Positions 1-5,585 of a stretch of DNA of 5,588 nucleotides are shown here, one piece after another. The notes beneath the pieces were generated by a model. The model did no database searches. It was not told the origin of the DNA and saw nothing but the letters and a program-made list of their open reading frames with translations. The stretch lies in the NCBI RefSeq assembly GCF_938018145.1, contig NZ_CALIII010000371.1:1-5588 (forward strand), written 5' to 3'. The stretch comes from an uncultured Campylobacter sp. (GTDB taxonomy: Bacteria > Campylobacterota > Campylobacteria > Campylobacterales > Campylobacteraceae). The translations under genes were made by a program, and so were the position numbers. Position 1 is the stretch's first letter, and the number at the start of each line of letters is the position of its first letter.

Positions 1-1172
1 GCCCTTAGGATGGAGTTTTTGCCGTATTTTTCTTTTATCTTGTTTAGGGTTTTTAGCACCGTTTTTTCTTTTGCGTTTTCTTCTTCAAAGAGGCTTCTTT
101 CGGTTTTGCTCTCCTTTACGACGTCGTTTGCCGATATGCCGATTTGCCTGATGAGGCCTGCGTTTTTTATCTTTTTTAGATATAGCTCCTGCGCTGCGTC
201 CATGAGTACGCTAGCGATATTGCTCGGAGTTTTAAACCTTACCGTGGCTCTTTGCGCGGGTTCGTTTTTGCCCGCGAATTTGATATTTATCGTGAGCCCG
301 CTAGCCCGCACTTCCTCGTTTATCATCTTTAGAGCTAGCCTATCGGTCATCTCTTTTAGCACGATTAGAGCCTCCAGCCTCTCGTAGTCTCTAGGTAAAA
401 TTTCAGAGCTAAAGTATGACTTAGTCGAGGGTTTATAAGCCTTGATATCGGCTATAGTGGTGGGCTCGATACCGTTTGCGTGATCTAGCGCGATATAGGC
501 GTCGATACCAAACACCTTTTCTAGCAGGCTAAAAGGAGCGTTTGCCATATCTTTCATGCAAAATATCCCGTATCTCTCAAGCTCTGCTCTAGTTTGCTTG
601 CCTATACGCCAAAAATCATTTAGCGGCTGATGCGTCCAGAGCTTTTCTTTATAGAGCGTTTCGTCTAAAAAGGCGATACCGTCCTCGCTGTGCTTAGCTA
701 GGATGTCAAGGGCGATTTTGGCTAGATATAGATTTGTCCCCATACCGCAGGTAGGCGTTATACCCGTAGTTTTTAGGATGTCGTCCATTATCATCTTTGC
801 CATGGCTCTGGCTTCTAGTTTATAAAATTTTAGATACGAGGTAAGATCGATAAAGGCCTCGTCGATGGAGTAGACGTAGATATCCTCTTTGGCTACGTAT
901 TTTAGGTAGATGCCGTAAATTTTAGCCGCGTAGTCGATGTAAAACTGCATCCTGGGCGGCGCGATTATATATTTGATATTTTTAGGGATTTCAAACAGCC
1001 TGCATCTGTTTTTTACGCCAAGAGCCTTTAGCGCGGGACTAACGGCTAGACATACGCTACCTTCGCCTCTGCTAGCGTCTGCGACGACTAAATTCGCCTC
1101 AAAGGGATCAAGCCCTCGCTCCACGCACTCGACCGAGGCGTAGAAGGATTTTAGATCGATGACGGCGTAGAT
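1..1172 (-). CDS. Y-family translesion DNA polymerase (UmuC/UvrX-like), C-terminus beyond window, no canonical start codon
   Basis: This gene should encode a low-fidelity polymerase that copies past damaged template. Reading leftwards from 1172 the frame is open to the window edge (about 390 codons). It begins SIYAVIDLKSFYASVE, which holds the first catalytic Asp, and has the palm motif YSIDEAFIDL (around 845-872) with the catalytic Asp-Glu pair. GMGTNLYLAKIA follows, then a helix-hairpin-helix stretch (FWRIGKQTRAELERYGI) and a little-finger domain from about position 410 down. These match the UmuC/ImpB family, closest in style to the Gram-positive UvrX/YqjW branch. The frame is open upstream to a TGA at 1244-1242 but contains no ATG, GTG or TTG there. 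The first in-frame GTG (1124-1122) would remove the catalytic Asp. An ATG at 1216-1214 lies one base out of frame. The last few dozen residues are presumably outside the window. The family call is firm; whether the gene is intact is not. Confidence 0.88.
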   Translation of the reverse strand, partial: MYAVIDLKSFYASVECVERGLDPFEANLVVADASRGEGSVCLAVSPALKALGVKNRCRLFEIPKNIKYIIAPPRMQFYIDYAAKIYGIYLKYVAKEDIYVYSIDEAFIDLTSYLKFYKLEARAMAKMIMDDILKTTGITPTCGMGTNLYLAKIALDILAKHSEDGIAFLDETLYKEKLWTHQPLNDFWRIGKQTRAELERYGIFCMKDMANAPFSLLEKVFGIDAYIALDHANGIEPTTIADIKAYKPSTKSYFSSEILPRDYERLEALIVLKEMTDRLALKMINEEVRASGLTINIKFAGKNEPAQRATVRFKTPSNIASVLMDAAQELYLKKIKNAGLIRQIGISANDVVKESKTERSLFEEENAKEKTVLKTLNKIKEKYGKNSILR

Positions 1173-1251
1173 GCTTGGGGTTAAATTCTTGCTTTGGTTT
1201 AAGGTTGAAATTTCATTTTCGGCAAATTCGGTTTTTGTTTTTCATAATGGG

Positions 1252-1257
1252 ATTATA
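1252..1257 (-). promoter_or_regulatory. Putative sigma70 -10 box for the polymerase gene
   Basis: On the minus strand this reads TATAAT, preceded by T-rich runs at roughly 10-bp intervals, as in Campylobacter sigma70 promoters that lack a clear -35. Transcription would start near 1245, about 70 bases before the first conserved polymerase residues. This supports a translation start somewhere in 1245-1173, where no in-frame canonical start is found. Confidence 0.5.
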
Positions 1258-1333
1258 GAAAAAATCGGTAAAAATTATGACTTAAATTTACGAAAAAAGG
1301 AGGGGGTTAAATTTTTGTTTTTTTGTGGATATC

Positions 1334-1345
1334 GTGAGTGTGAGT
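1334..1345. repeat. Tandem hexamer GTGAGT x2
   Basis: Two direct copies of GTGAGT stand side by side. The second forms the outer part of the left arm of the inverted repeat at 1340-1364. A short direct repeat joined to an inverted repeat next to a relaxase gene is a layout seen at transfer origins and at regulator sites, but two hexamers alone are weak evidence. Confidence 0.4.
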
Positions 1346-1364
1346 ATCCAAGTCGGATACTCAC
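1340..1364. repeat. Perfect inverted repeat (dyad 1) just downstream of the relaxase gene
   Basis: The arms GTGAGTATCC (1340-1349) and GGATACTCAC (1355-1364) are perfect reverse complements around the 5-base centre AAGTC. The dyad starts nine bases past the relaxase stop codon. Its core, GTATCC-N5-GGATAC, recurs at 2223-2239 upstream of the same gene. It could act as an RNA hairpin at the end of the cassette transcript, but on the minus strand an A-rich stretch follows rather than a U-tract, so it is not a standard intrinsic terminator. A protein-binding site or part of an oriT are the alternatives. Confidence 0.8.
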
Positions 1365-1372
1365 GGTGGCGG

Positions 1373-2185
1373 CTAAATATCGTCTATGTGATAGCGTATG
1401 CGCTCAAATATTTTTCTTAGCGCTTTTTGGCCTTCAGCCTGTTCAAGTCCTTCGTCGTTTTGATTCTGAAGCGCATTGATATGCTTTTTTAGCTCCTCGA
1501 TCTGCGCGCCTTTTTGGGCAACCTTTTTTTCTAGATTTTCCACTTTGGCCGTAAACTGCGAGATTGTTTGGGCTAAAATTCTATACGCTTGATGAGGCAA
1601 CCCTTTTCTGGGCGTTTGGCCGATGGCGGAGTAGTTGATGCCTCGACGCATGCCTAAAACGTTTGCAGCTAGAGTTTGCAGCTCTTTCATCTTTAGCGGC
1701 CCAAAGTCGCGGCTTTTGTATAAATTTACTCCATCCGTTCCAAGTACGAAAAATTCGATATGCGCGTGCACATTTGGATGCCAAACGCCGTTCTCGTCGA
1801 AATGGCCCTCATCCCTGTGGATAGCGATTTGTATCGTGCGCCATCCGTATTTTCTCTCTATTACATCGCAAAGCCGTCTGACATCGTCTATGGTATGGCG
1901 ATCTTCGATCAGTACTATGGCCGAGCGTCTGATGTTTTTTGGATCGACTTGAACTCTTTGACCCGTCCTAGCTATGTAGTTTTGGATCGCCTGCGTAAGC
2001 ATACATAGGTATTTTTCTTCGGCGAGAAACGCACTCACGTCGACTTCGTTGAGATTCGAAAACTGCGGATATGCGTGATCCACCGTTTGACTGCGGTCGT
2101 TATGTGCAAAAGCGTTAGGCGCGCTACGCTGAATTTTAAAACACGTCATTTTACTTGTAAACCGATTATTTTTTAAAACTGACAT
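1373..2185 (-). CDS. MobV-family (Mob_Pre) plasmid mobilisation relaxase, compact
   Basis: The predicted 270-residue protein would nick one strand at a transfer origin to start plasmid-type mobilisation. Motif I is AFAHNDR, with His28-Asn29-x-Arg31, matching the HNxR motif that carries the catalytic His in pMV158 MobM. The metal-binding motif is HRDE at 123-126 followed by HPNVHAH, giving His136, His140 and His142. A stretch resembling the end of the Mob_Pre domain follows (PLKMKELQ, then GMRRG, about 163-182). Residues about 208-240 have a heptad pattern suggesting a coiled coil. I chose the ATG at 2185 because AAGGAG lies six bases upstream (2192-2197). An ATG at 2230 would add 15 residues but sits inside a palindrome and lacks such a site. 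MobV proteins are usually longer in the C-terminal region. No rep, integrase or coupling gene is visible nearby, so the gene is an orphan in this window. Confidence 0.85.
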   Translation of the reverse strand: MSVLKNNRFTSKMTCFKIQRSAPNAFAHNDRSQTVDHAYPQFSNLNEVDVSAFLAEEKYLCMLTQAIQNYIARTGQRVQVDPKNIRRSAIVLIEDRHTIDDVRRLCDVIERKYGWRTIQIAIHRDEGHFDENGVWHPNVHAHIEFFVLGTDGVNLYKSRDFGPLKMKELQTLAANVLGMRRGINYSAIGQTPRKGLPHQAYRILAQTISQFTAKVENLEKKVAQKGAQIEELKKHINALQNQNDEGLEQAEGQKALRKIFERIRYHIDDI

Positions 2186-2191
2186 TTTTGT

Positions 2192-2197
2192 CTCCTT
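2192..2197 (-). promoter_or_regulatory. Ribosome binding site that fixes the relaxase start
   Basis: The minus strand reads AAGGAG with a six-base spacer to the ATG at 2185-2183. It decides between this start and the in-frame ATG at 2230. Confidence 0.75.
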
Positions 2198-2220
2198 TTT
2201 TAAATTTATCGTCGTTAGCG

Positions 2221-2241
2221 CGGTATCCATTATGGATACCG
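2221..2241. repeat. Perfect palindrome (dyad 2) upstream of the relaxase gene
   Basis: The arms CGGTATCCAT (2221-2230) and ATGGATACCG (2232-2241) are perfect reverse complements around a single central base. The inner core GTATCC-N5-GGATAC (2223-2239) has the same half-sites and the same 5-base spacing as dyad 1. It lies in the 65-bp gap between the two cassette genes, about 36 bases before the relaxase start. A weak -10-like TATATA (2243-2248 on the minus strand) lies directly upstream, so a repressor bound here could block transcription of the relaxase. In MobV plasmids the oriT also lies just upstream of the relaxase gene and contains inverted repeats. Confidence 0.85.
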
Positions 2242-2250
2242 TTATATAGG

Positions 2251-2709
2251 CTACTTTTTCTTGTCATCCCCGACCTCTGCTTTCTTGTCGGTAGAGTCGG
2301 TAGAAGTCGCGGTAGCCGACTGTTTGTTTTCTTTGCCGGTAGAGTTTTCGTTAGCCGACTGCGACGGAGGTGCCGATATGCTAGAAATAGGCCTAGCTGC
2401 ATCTTTGTTAAGCACCTCGATGAGCCCATCTATATCGGCGACCGTGTAGTTTGTGTTTTCCGGCGCGCCTTTTTTTGACGTCCGTTCCATATCGATTAGC
2501 ATCGATAGATAGTATCTTTTTTGGTCGCAGAGCGGCAATGCAAGGCTGTATTCGCGAAAATTCTTTTCCAAATTTTCCATTTCCGCATTGATTTTGGCGA
2601 GTCTAAAAAGCGTATCTTCCTTTTTGACTTGCAACTTTCTCGAAAGAGAGGCGTAGTAGGTCCTGGCCTCCTCGAGACTACTAAATATTTTAGGATTACC
2701 ATTTTTCAT
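2251..2709 (-). CDS. Small coiled-coil protein with low-complexity tail, upstream partner of the relaxase (function unknown)
   Basis: I do not recognise this 152-residue protein. Residues about 11-55 are rich in charged and leucine residues with heptad spacing and look like a coiled coil. Residues about 56-102 look folded, with a conserved-looking YTVADIDGLIEVL. From about 105 to the end the chain is Ser, Thr, Asn, Asp and Lys rich and ends in KKK, so it is probably disordered. There is no signal peptide or membrane segment, so a cytoplasmic location is likely. The ATG at 2709 has a strong AAGGAGGA site six bases away (2716-2723). The gene is followed by the relaxase on the same strand after 65 bp, and a -10 box lies upstream at 2769-2774, so the two genes probably form one transcript. 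An accessory mobilisation or regulatory role is inferred only from that position. Confidence 0.72.
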   Translation of the reverse strand: MKNGNPKIFSSLEEARTYYASLSRKLQVKKEDTLFRLAKINAEMENLEKNFREYSLALPLCDQKRYYLSMLIDMERTSKKGAPENTNYTVADIDGLIEVLNKDAARPISSISAPPSQSANENSTGKENKQSATATSTDSTDKKAEVGDDKKK

Positions 2710-2768
2710 GGCAATTCCTCCTTTTGTTTAAATTTGAAAATCGGCTTGTTCGCCAATTTCCTGTATTA

Positions 2769-2774
2769 ATTATA
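2769..2774 (-). promoter_or_regulatory. Putative -10 box for the coiled-coil/relaxase cassette
   Basis: The minus strand reads TATAAT, about 60 bases before the coiled-coil gene start. No convincing -35 is visible, which is usual for Campylobacter sigma70 promoters. It faces away from the TM2 operon promoter, so 2710-2885 is a divergent promoter region. Confidence 0.5.
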
Positions 2775-2845
2775 AGGTTTTTAGCGTAATCCACATTTCA
2801 GATTTAGAACATTTTATTTTTATTCAAATAATATATAAATTAGGA

Positions 2846-2851
2846 TATAAT
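2846..2851 (+). promoter_or_regulatory. Putative sigma70 -10 box for the TM2 operon
   Basis: TATAAT stands about 35 bases before the ATG at 2886, after a long A/T-rich stretch with the periodic T runs of Campylobacter promoters. The leader would be about 28 bases and includes the ribosome site AAAGGAAA (2873-2880). The next four genes follow at gaps of 18-21 bp with no other obvious promoter, so this one may drive all five. Confidence 0.6.
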
Positions 2852-2885
2852 TTCATAAATTTATTCATATAGAAAGGAAATAAAA

Positions 2886-3833
2886 ATGGACATTTGTTCG
2901 TTTGTGTTACTTAAAGACAAGGTGTCGGATGCAAATCTGATAGCAATCAAAAACAAAATCGAAAAATTAGAGGCTGATGGGCATAAAATTGATGTTTTAT
3001 CGGTAGTCCCCACGCTTTCATCACCAAACATAGGGCTTGCTATCAGCGTCTTTCTAGGCTGGCTTGGATCAGATAGGATTTATAAGGGTGATATGGGACT
3101 ATCGGTATTTAAGTTACTTATTTGTTCTATGTTGCCTATCTTAGCAGTCATCTTAGGCGCGTTTCCATTGGCTATTATAGGGCTCGTGTGGTACTTTATG
3201 GATATAAGTCTGGTATTTCTCGGTATCAAAAAGGATAACTTCAACAAAATAATGCAAGCTTTGAGTAGTGATAAAAATACAAACGTAAAATTAAACGACG
3301 AAAAAGAAGTCGCTGCACAAAATTTTATTAGCGAGACAAAAGATGCTCAAGCAGTGCAAAATTTTGCTCAAAGCAGGAGCGAGACAAAAGAAAGCGCGAT
3401 AAATTTAAATAAAGAGACGCAACCCCTCAAACAAGAGCTCAAAACGAATATATCCAAAGAAAATATAAATTTACAAACCAAATTTGAACCCGCCACAAGC
3501 GAGAGACAAACCGGGCAAACTACGAACACGACTTCAAATTTATCAAAATTACCCGCAAGCCCAAAATCTCCGGCCATAGGTCTCGTACTCGGCCTTTTTC
3601 TAGGCTGGCTGGGCGTAGATAGGTTTTATAAGGGCGACATAATGCTTGGCGTATTTAAAATTTTACTTTGCGTCGCACCGGCTCTGCTGTTAGCATCGGC
3701 TGCAAAAACAAACAGCGACGCAGCGCTGATGGTCGCGTCCGTGATTATGTGCGTAGGTCTTATTTGGTATTTTGCGGACTTGTTTTTGGTTTATATCGGT
3801 ATCAAAAAAGACAATCTAAATAGACGAATTTAA
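2886..3833 (+). CDS. Double TM2-domain membrane protein (N-module, TM2, hydrophilic linker, TM2)
   Basis: This 315-residue inner-membrane protein carries two TM2 domains. Residues 1-47 are the helical N-terminal module shared with the next three genes (LLKDKVSD then a charged amphipathic helix). The first TM2 domain covers about 48-117, with hydrophobic segments around the loop DRIYKGD at 63-69, where Ile replaces the usual Phe of the DRF motif. Residues about 122-226 are a hydrophilic Gln, Lys, Glu, Ser and Asn rich linker, probably disordered or loosely helical, with an imperfect internal repeat (QNF...SETK twice). The second TM2 domain (about 228-310) has DRFYKGD at 245-251 and lacks the N-module. 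Both domains end in GIKKDN. The likely origin is fusion of two array members. TM2 proteins have no settled biochemical function in bacteria. The start is supported by AAAGGAAA upstream and by alignment with the paralogues. Confidence 0.88.
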   Translation: MDICSFVLLKDKVSDANLIAIKNKIEKLEADGHKIDVLSVVPTLSSPNIGLAISVFLGWLGSDRIYKGDMGLSVFKLLICSMLPILAVILGAFPLAIIGLVWYFMDISLVFLGIKKDNFNKIMQALSSDKNTNVKLNDEKEVAAQNFISETKDAQAVQNFAQSRSETKESAINLNKETQPLKQELKTNISKENINLQTKFEPATSERQTGQTTNTTSNLSKLPASPKSPAIGLVLGLFLGWLGVDRFYKGDIMLGVFKILLCVAPALLLASAAKTNSDAALMVASVIMCVGLIWYFADLFLVYIGIKKDNLNRRI

Positions 3834-3854
3834 AATTTAATCCAAAGAAGAAAA

Positions 3855-4262
3855 ATGAATAACGCATATATGCTATTTCAAGGCAAAGTTTCAGATACTC
3901 ATCTGATGGTTATAAAAAGCGAGCTGGATAAAGCCGAAGCGGCGGGCAAGAGGCCTGATTTGACCCTAATGGCTGCTACGCTTAAAAGCCCTATGGTCGG
4001 GCTTGTGCTTGGGTTTTTGTTCGGATGGCTTGGTGTAGATAGGTTCTATAAAGGCGATGTCGGACTTGGAATACTCAAAATAATCCTTTGCATTGCGCCG
4101 ATGTTTTTTGCCGTGCAAGCGGGACAAAGAGGCGATGAGGATCTGGCGGCTATGGCGATGATGATTAGTTTTGCGAGTCTTATTTGGTGCATTGCCGATC
4201 TATTTTTGGTCTATATGGGGATCAAAAAAGACAATTTCAAAAAAATAATGATCTCTTTATAA
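3855..4262 (+). CDS. TM2-domain membrane protein, array copy 2
   Basis: The 135-residue product has the N-terminal module (residues 1-45, LFQGKVSDTHLM followed by a charged helix) and then one TM2 domain. Hydrophobic segments lie at about 47-61, 69-88 and 101-122, with DRFYKGD at 62-68 after the first, and the protein ends in the basic GIKKDNFKKIM tail. It is predicted to be an inner-membrane protein with no cleaved signal. The gene starts 21 bp after the double-TM2 gene; its ribosome site (AAGAAG) is weak. Its module is most like that of the gene at 4716, whereas its C-terminal third is nearly the same as that of the gene at 4284. The function is unknown beyond the TM2 family assignment. Confidence 0.88.
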   Translation: MNNAYMLFQGKVSDTHLMVIKSELDKAEAAGKRPDLTLMAATLKSPMVGLVLGFLFGWLGVDRFYKGDVGLGILKIILCIAPMFFAVQAGQRGDEDLAAMAMMISFASLIWCIADLFLVYMGIKKDNFKKIMISL

Positions 4263-4283
4263 TTTTAAATTTAAAGGCAAACG

Positions 4284-4694
4284 ATGAATAGCACTCTTTT
4301 GTTGCTAAAGGGCAAGATTTCAGACGTAAATTTGATAGAGCTCAAAGGTAGGTTAGATAGGATGGCGTCGGTTGGGCATTATAATCTTGATCTCACACCC
4401 GTTTTATCCACCTTAAAATCCCCGGGTATCGGACTGGTGCTTGGATTTTTGTTCGGCTGGCTTGGTGTAGATAGGTTTTATAAGGGGGATGCGTGGCTTG
4501 GTATATTTAAAATTCTACTTTGTATACTTCCTGTCTTTTTGGTAATGGGCGCCGCGCAAAATAGCAACGATGACCTTGCCGCTCTTGCGTCTTTGATCAT
4601 GTGCGCAGGCATTGTTTGGTGCATTGCCGATTTATTTTTGGTCTATATGGGCATCAAAAAGGATAATTTCAAAAAAATAATGGCTTCTTTGTAA
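4284..4694 (+). CDS. TM2-domain membrane protein, array copy 3
   Basis: The 136-residue product has the same architecture as its neighbours. The N-terminal module is LLKGKISDVNLIELKGRLDR with a more divergent tail than in the copies either side. The TM2 domain has DRFYKGD at 63-69 and hydrophobic segments at about 49-62, 71-91 and 100-123. It ends GIKKDNFKKIM. An AAAGG ribosome site lies a few bases before the ATG, and the gap to the previous gene is 21 bp. Bases 4615-4651 match 4183-4199 plus 4200-4219 of the previous gene with one mismatch in 37, exactly 432 bp apart, showing recent duplication or gene conversion. The role is unknown; a membrane location is well supported. Confidence 0.88.
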   Translation: MNSTLLLLKGKISDVNLIELKGRLDRMASVGHYNLDLTPVLSTLKSPGIGLVLGFLFGWLGVDRFYKGDAWLGIFKILLCILPVFLVMGAAQNSNDDLAALASLIMCAGIVWCIADLFLVYMGIKKDNFKKIMASL

Positions 4695-4715
4695 GCCAAA
4701 TTTAAAGGAAAAGCA

Positions 4716-5105
4716 GTGGGTAATTCGTATTTGCTATTTAAAGGCAAGGTTTCAGACACTCATCTGATGATCGTTAAAAACGAGCTAGATAGAGCCGAGG
4801 CGGCAGGCAATATGCCCGATCTAAAGCCGCTAACCTCACAGCTAAAAAGTCCTATCTTGGGTCTTATCATAAGCATTTTGTTCGGCTTTATAGGGTTTGA
4901 TAGGTTTTATAAGGGCGACGGCGGCGCGGGAGTTTTGAAGTTCGTGTTAGCAGTCGGTATAGCAAGGGCGTCAAAAACCAATCCCGACGAGGCCGCTATC
5001 GCCCTTGCCGCCTTACTTTTGTGGTGGCTGGCGGATATATTTTTGGTCTATTTCGGCATAAAAAAGGACAATTTCAAAAAAATCTCGGCCTTTTTCTTAG
5101 GCTAA
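4716..5105 (+). CDS. TM2-domain membrane protein, array copy 4, GTG start
   Basis: The 129-residue product begins at GTG. This start is supported by TTTAAAGGAAAA just upstream, by the 21-bp gap seen elsewhere in the array, and by alignment of residues 1-45 with the paralogues (LLFKGKVSDTHLM...AEAAG). The TM2 domain has DRFYKGD at 62-68. It is the most divergent of the single copies: the first segment is LIISILFGFIGF, the middle segment is shorter (FVLAVGIA), and the last reads LLWWLADIFLVYFGIKKDN, nearer the generic TM2 consensus with Trp-Trp before the Asp. The C-terminus, ISAFFLG, also differs. It is an inner-membrane protein of unknown function and the last TM2 member before the exported Lcl_C-type gene. 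Confidence 0.87.
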   Translation: MGNSYLLFKGKVSDTHLMIVKNELDRAEAAGNMPDLKPLTSQLKSPILGLIISILFGFIGFDRFYKGDGGAGVLKFVLAVGIARASKTNPDEAAIALAALLLWWLADIFLVYFGIKKDNFKKISAFFLG

Positions 5106-5123
5106 ATTTAAAAGGATGAAAAC

Positions 5124-5585
5124 ATGACTAAATTTACTTCCGCCCTGCTAGCATGCCTGCTGTGTTCTAGCGCGGCGTTTGGCTTTGACCCTATCGGTTT
5201 TATCAAAAAGACCGTGAGCGACGAGGGCGACGTTACCGCAGGCTTTAGTAAGGACATCCGTCTGGGTGTCGTCAAGGACGATATATATAAGCTGATGTGG
5301 CAGGATAGCTATGGGAAGGATATGTCCCCGCTTATTATCCCTTCTATTGAGGAGCAAAACTCGCACGATAAGCCTATGACCTACGCCGAGGCGGTTCGCT
5401 ACTGCGATGATTTAAATTTTGCCGGTTTTGATGACTGGAGACTGCCCACGGTAAACGAGCTTTTAAGTATCACGGACGATACTAGGTTTAACCCCGCTAT
5501 AAACAAAGCCTTTAAAAACGTCGCATACGAGATAAACGACAAAGGCGAGAAAAGCCGTAAATACGTAAGTATTGTTACTGAATAA
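5124..5585 (+). CDS. Exported Lcl_C/DUF1566 domain protein, domain apparently incomplete
   Basis: The 153-residue product starts with a Sec signal peptide (basic n-region, hydrophobic residues 5-19, likely cleavage after AFG at 20). Residues about 53-61 contain LMWQD, and residues 85-116 contain MTYAEAVRYC then FDDWRLPTVNELL, the hallmark first half of Lcl_C/DUF1566 domains found in secreted and surface proteins. The usual second half, a WSS-type motif followed by a final conserved strand, is absent: the frame ends at TAA (5583-5585) after KYVSIVTE. Either this is a genuinely short variant or a frameshift or nonsense change has cut the gene, with the remainder just outside the window. The ribosome site AAAAGG lies just upstream and the gap to the TM2 array is 18 bp, so it is probably co-transcribed with it. 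It likely acts in the periplasm or outside the cell; its ligand is unknown. Confidence 0.75.
   Translation: MTKFTSALLACLLCSSAAFGFDPIGFIKKTVSDEGDVTAGFSKDIRLGVVKDDIYKLMWQDSYGKDMSPLIIPSIEEQNSHDKPMTYAEAVRYCDDLNFAGFDDWRLPTVNELLSITDDTRFNPAINKAFKNVAYEINDKGEKSRKYVSIVTE

Larger units (their letters stand above)
3855..5105 (+). repeat. Tandem gene array of single-TM2 paralogues (about 430-bp unit)
   Basis: Three genes of 408, 411 and 390 bp repeat at start-to-start distances of 429 and 432 bp with identical 21-bp gaps. Matching blocks include 19 exact bases at 4027-4045 and 4459-4477 and the 37-base near-identity at 4183-4219 and 4615-4651. The double-TM2 gene at 2886-3833 carries two further, more diverged units. 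Confidence 0.85.

Noticed and set aside
10..387. Plus-strand open frame of 125 codons
   Set aside because: It is antisense to the polymerase little-finger domain, whose frame is clearly coding; the product is a Phe/Ser-rich shadow.
1302..1306. Poly-G tract as a phase-variation switch for the polymerase
   Set aside because: It has only five G residues and lies upstream of the probable promoter; Campylobacter contingency tracts are normally eight or more.
1340..1364. Intrinsic terminator for the relaxase transcript
   Set aside because: The stem is good, but on the minus strand it is followed by an A-rich rather than a U-rich stretch, so standard intrinsic termination is not supported.
1171..1479. 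Plus-strand open frame of 102 codons across the polymerase-relaxase gap
   Set aside because: It has no ribosome site, overlaps the coding end of the relaxase and crosses dyad 1; the translation resembles no known family.
1635..2008. Plus-strand frames inside the relaxase gene
   Set aside because: They are antisense shadows of a gene with recognisable MobV motifs and lack ribosome sites.
2183..2230. Longer relaxase start at the ATG at 2230
   Set aside because: That ATG lies inside the dyad 2 palindrome without a ribosome site, while the ATG at 2185 has AAGGAG at the right distance.
2188..2478. Plus-strand frames opposite the coiled-coil gene
   Set aside because: The opposite strand has a strong ribosome site and sensible composition; these frames have neither.
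3222..3237. A third dyad-like GTATC...GGATA sequence in the first TM2 gene
   Set aside because: The half-sites are incomplete, the spacing differs, and the bases are explained by the conserved GIKKDN codons.
5145..5156. Lipobox (LLAC) in the exported Lcl_C protein
   Set aside because: The Cys at residue 11 would leave too short a hydrophobic region; a signal peptidase I site after AFG at residue 20 fits better.
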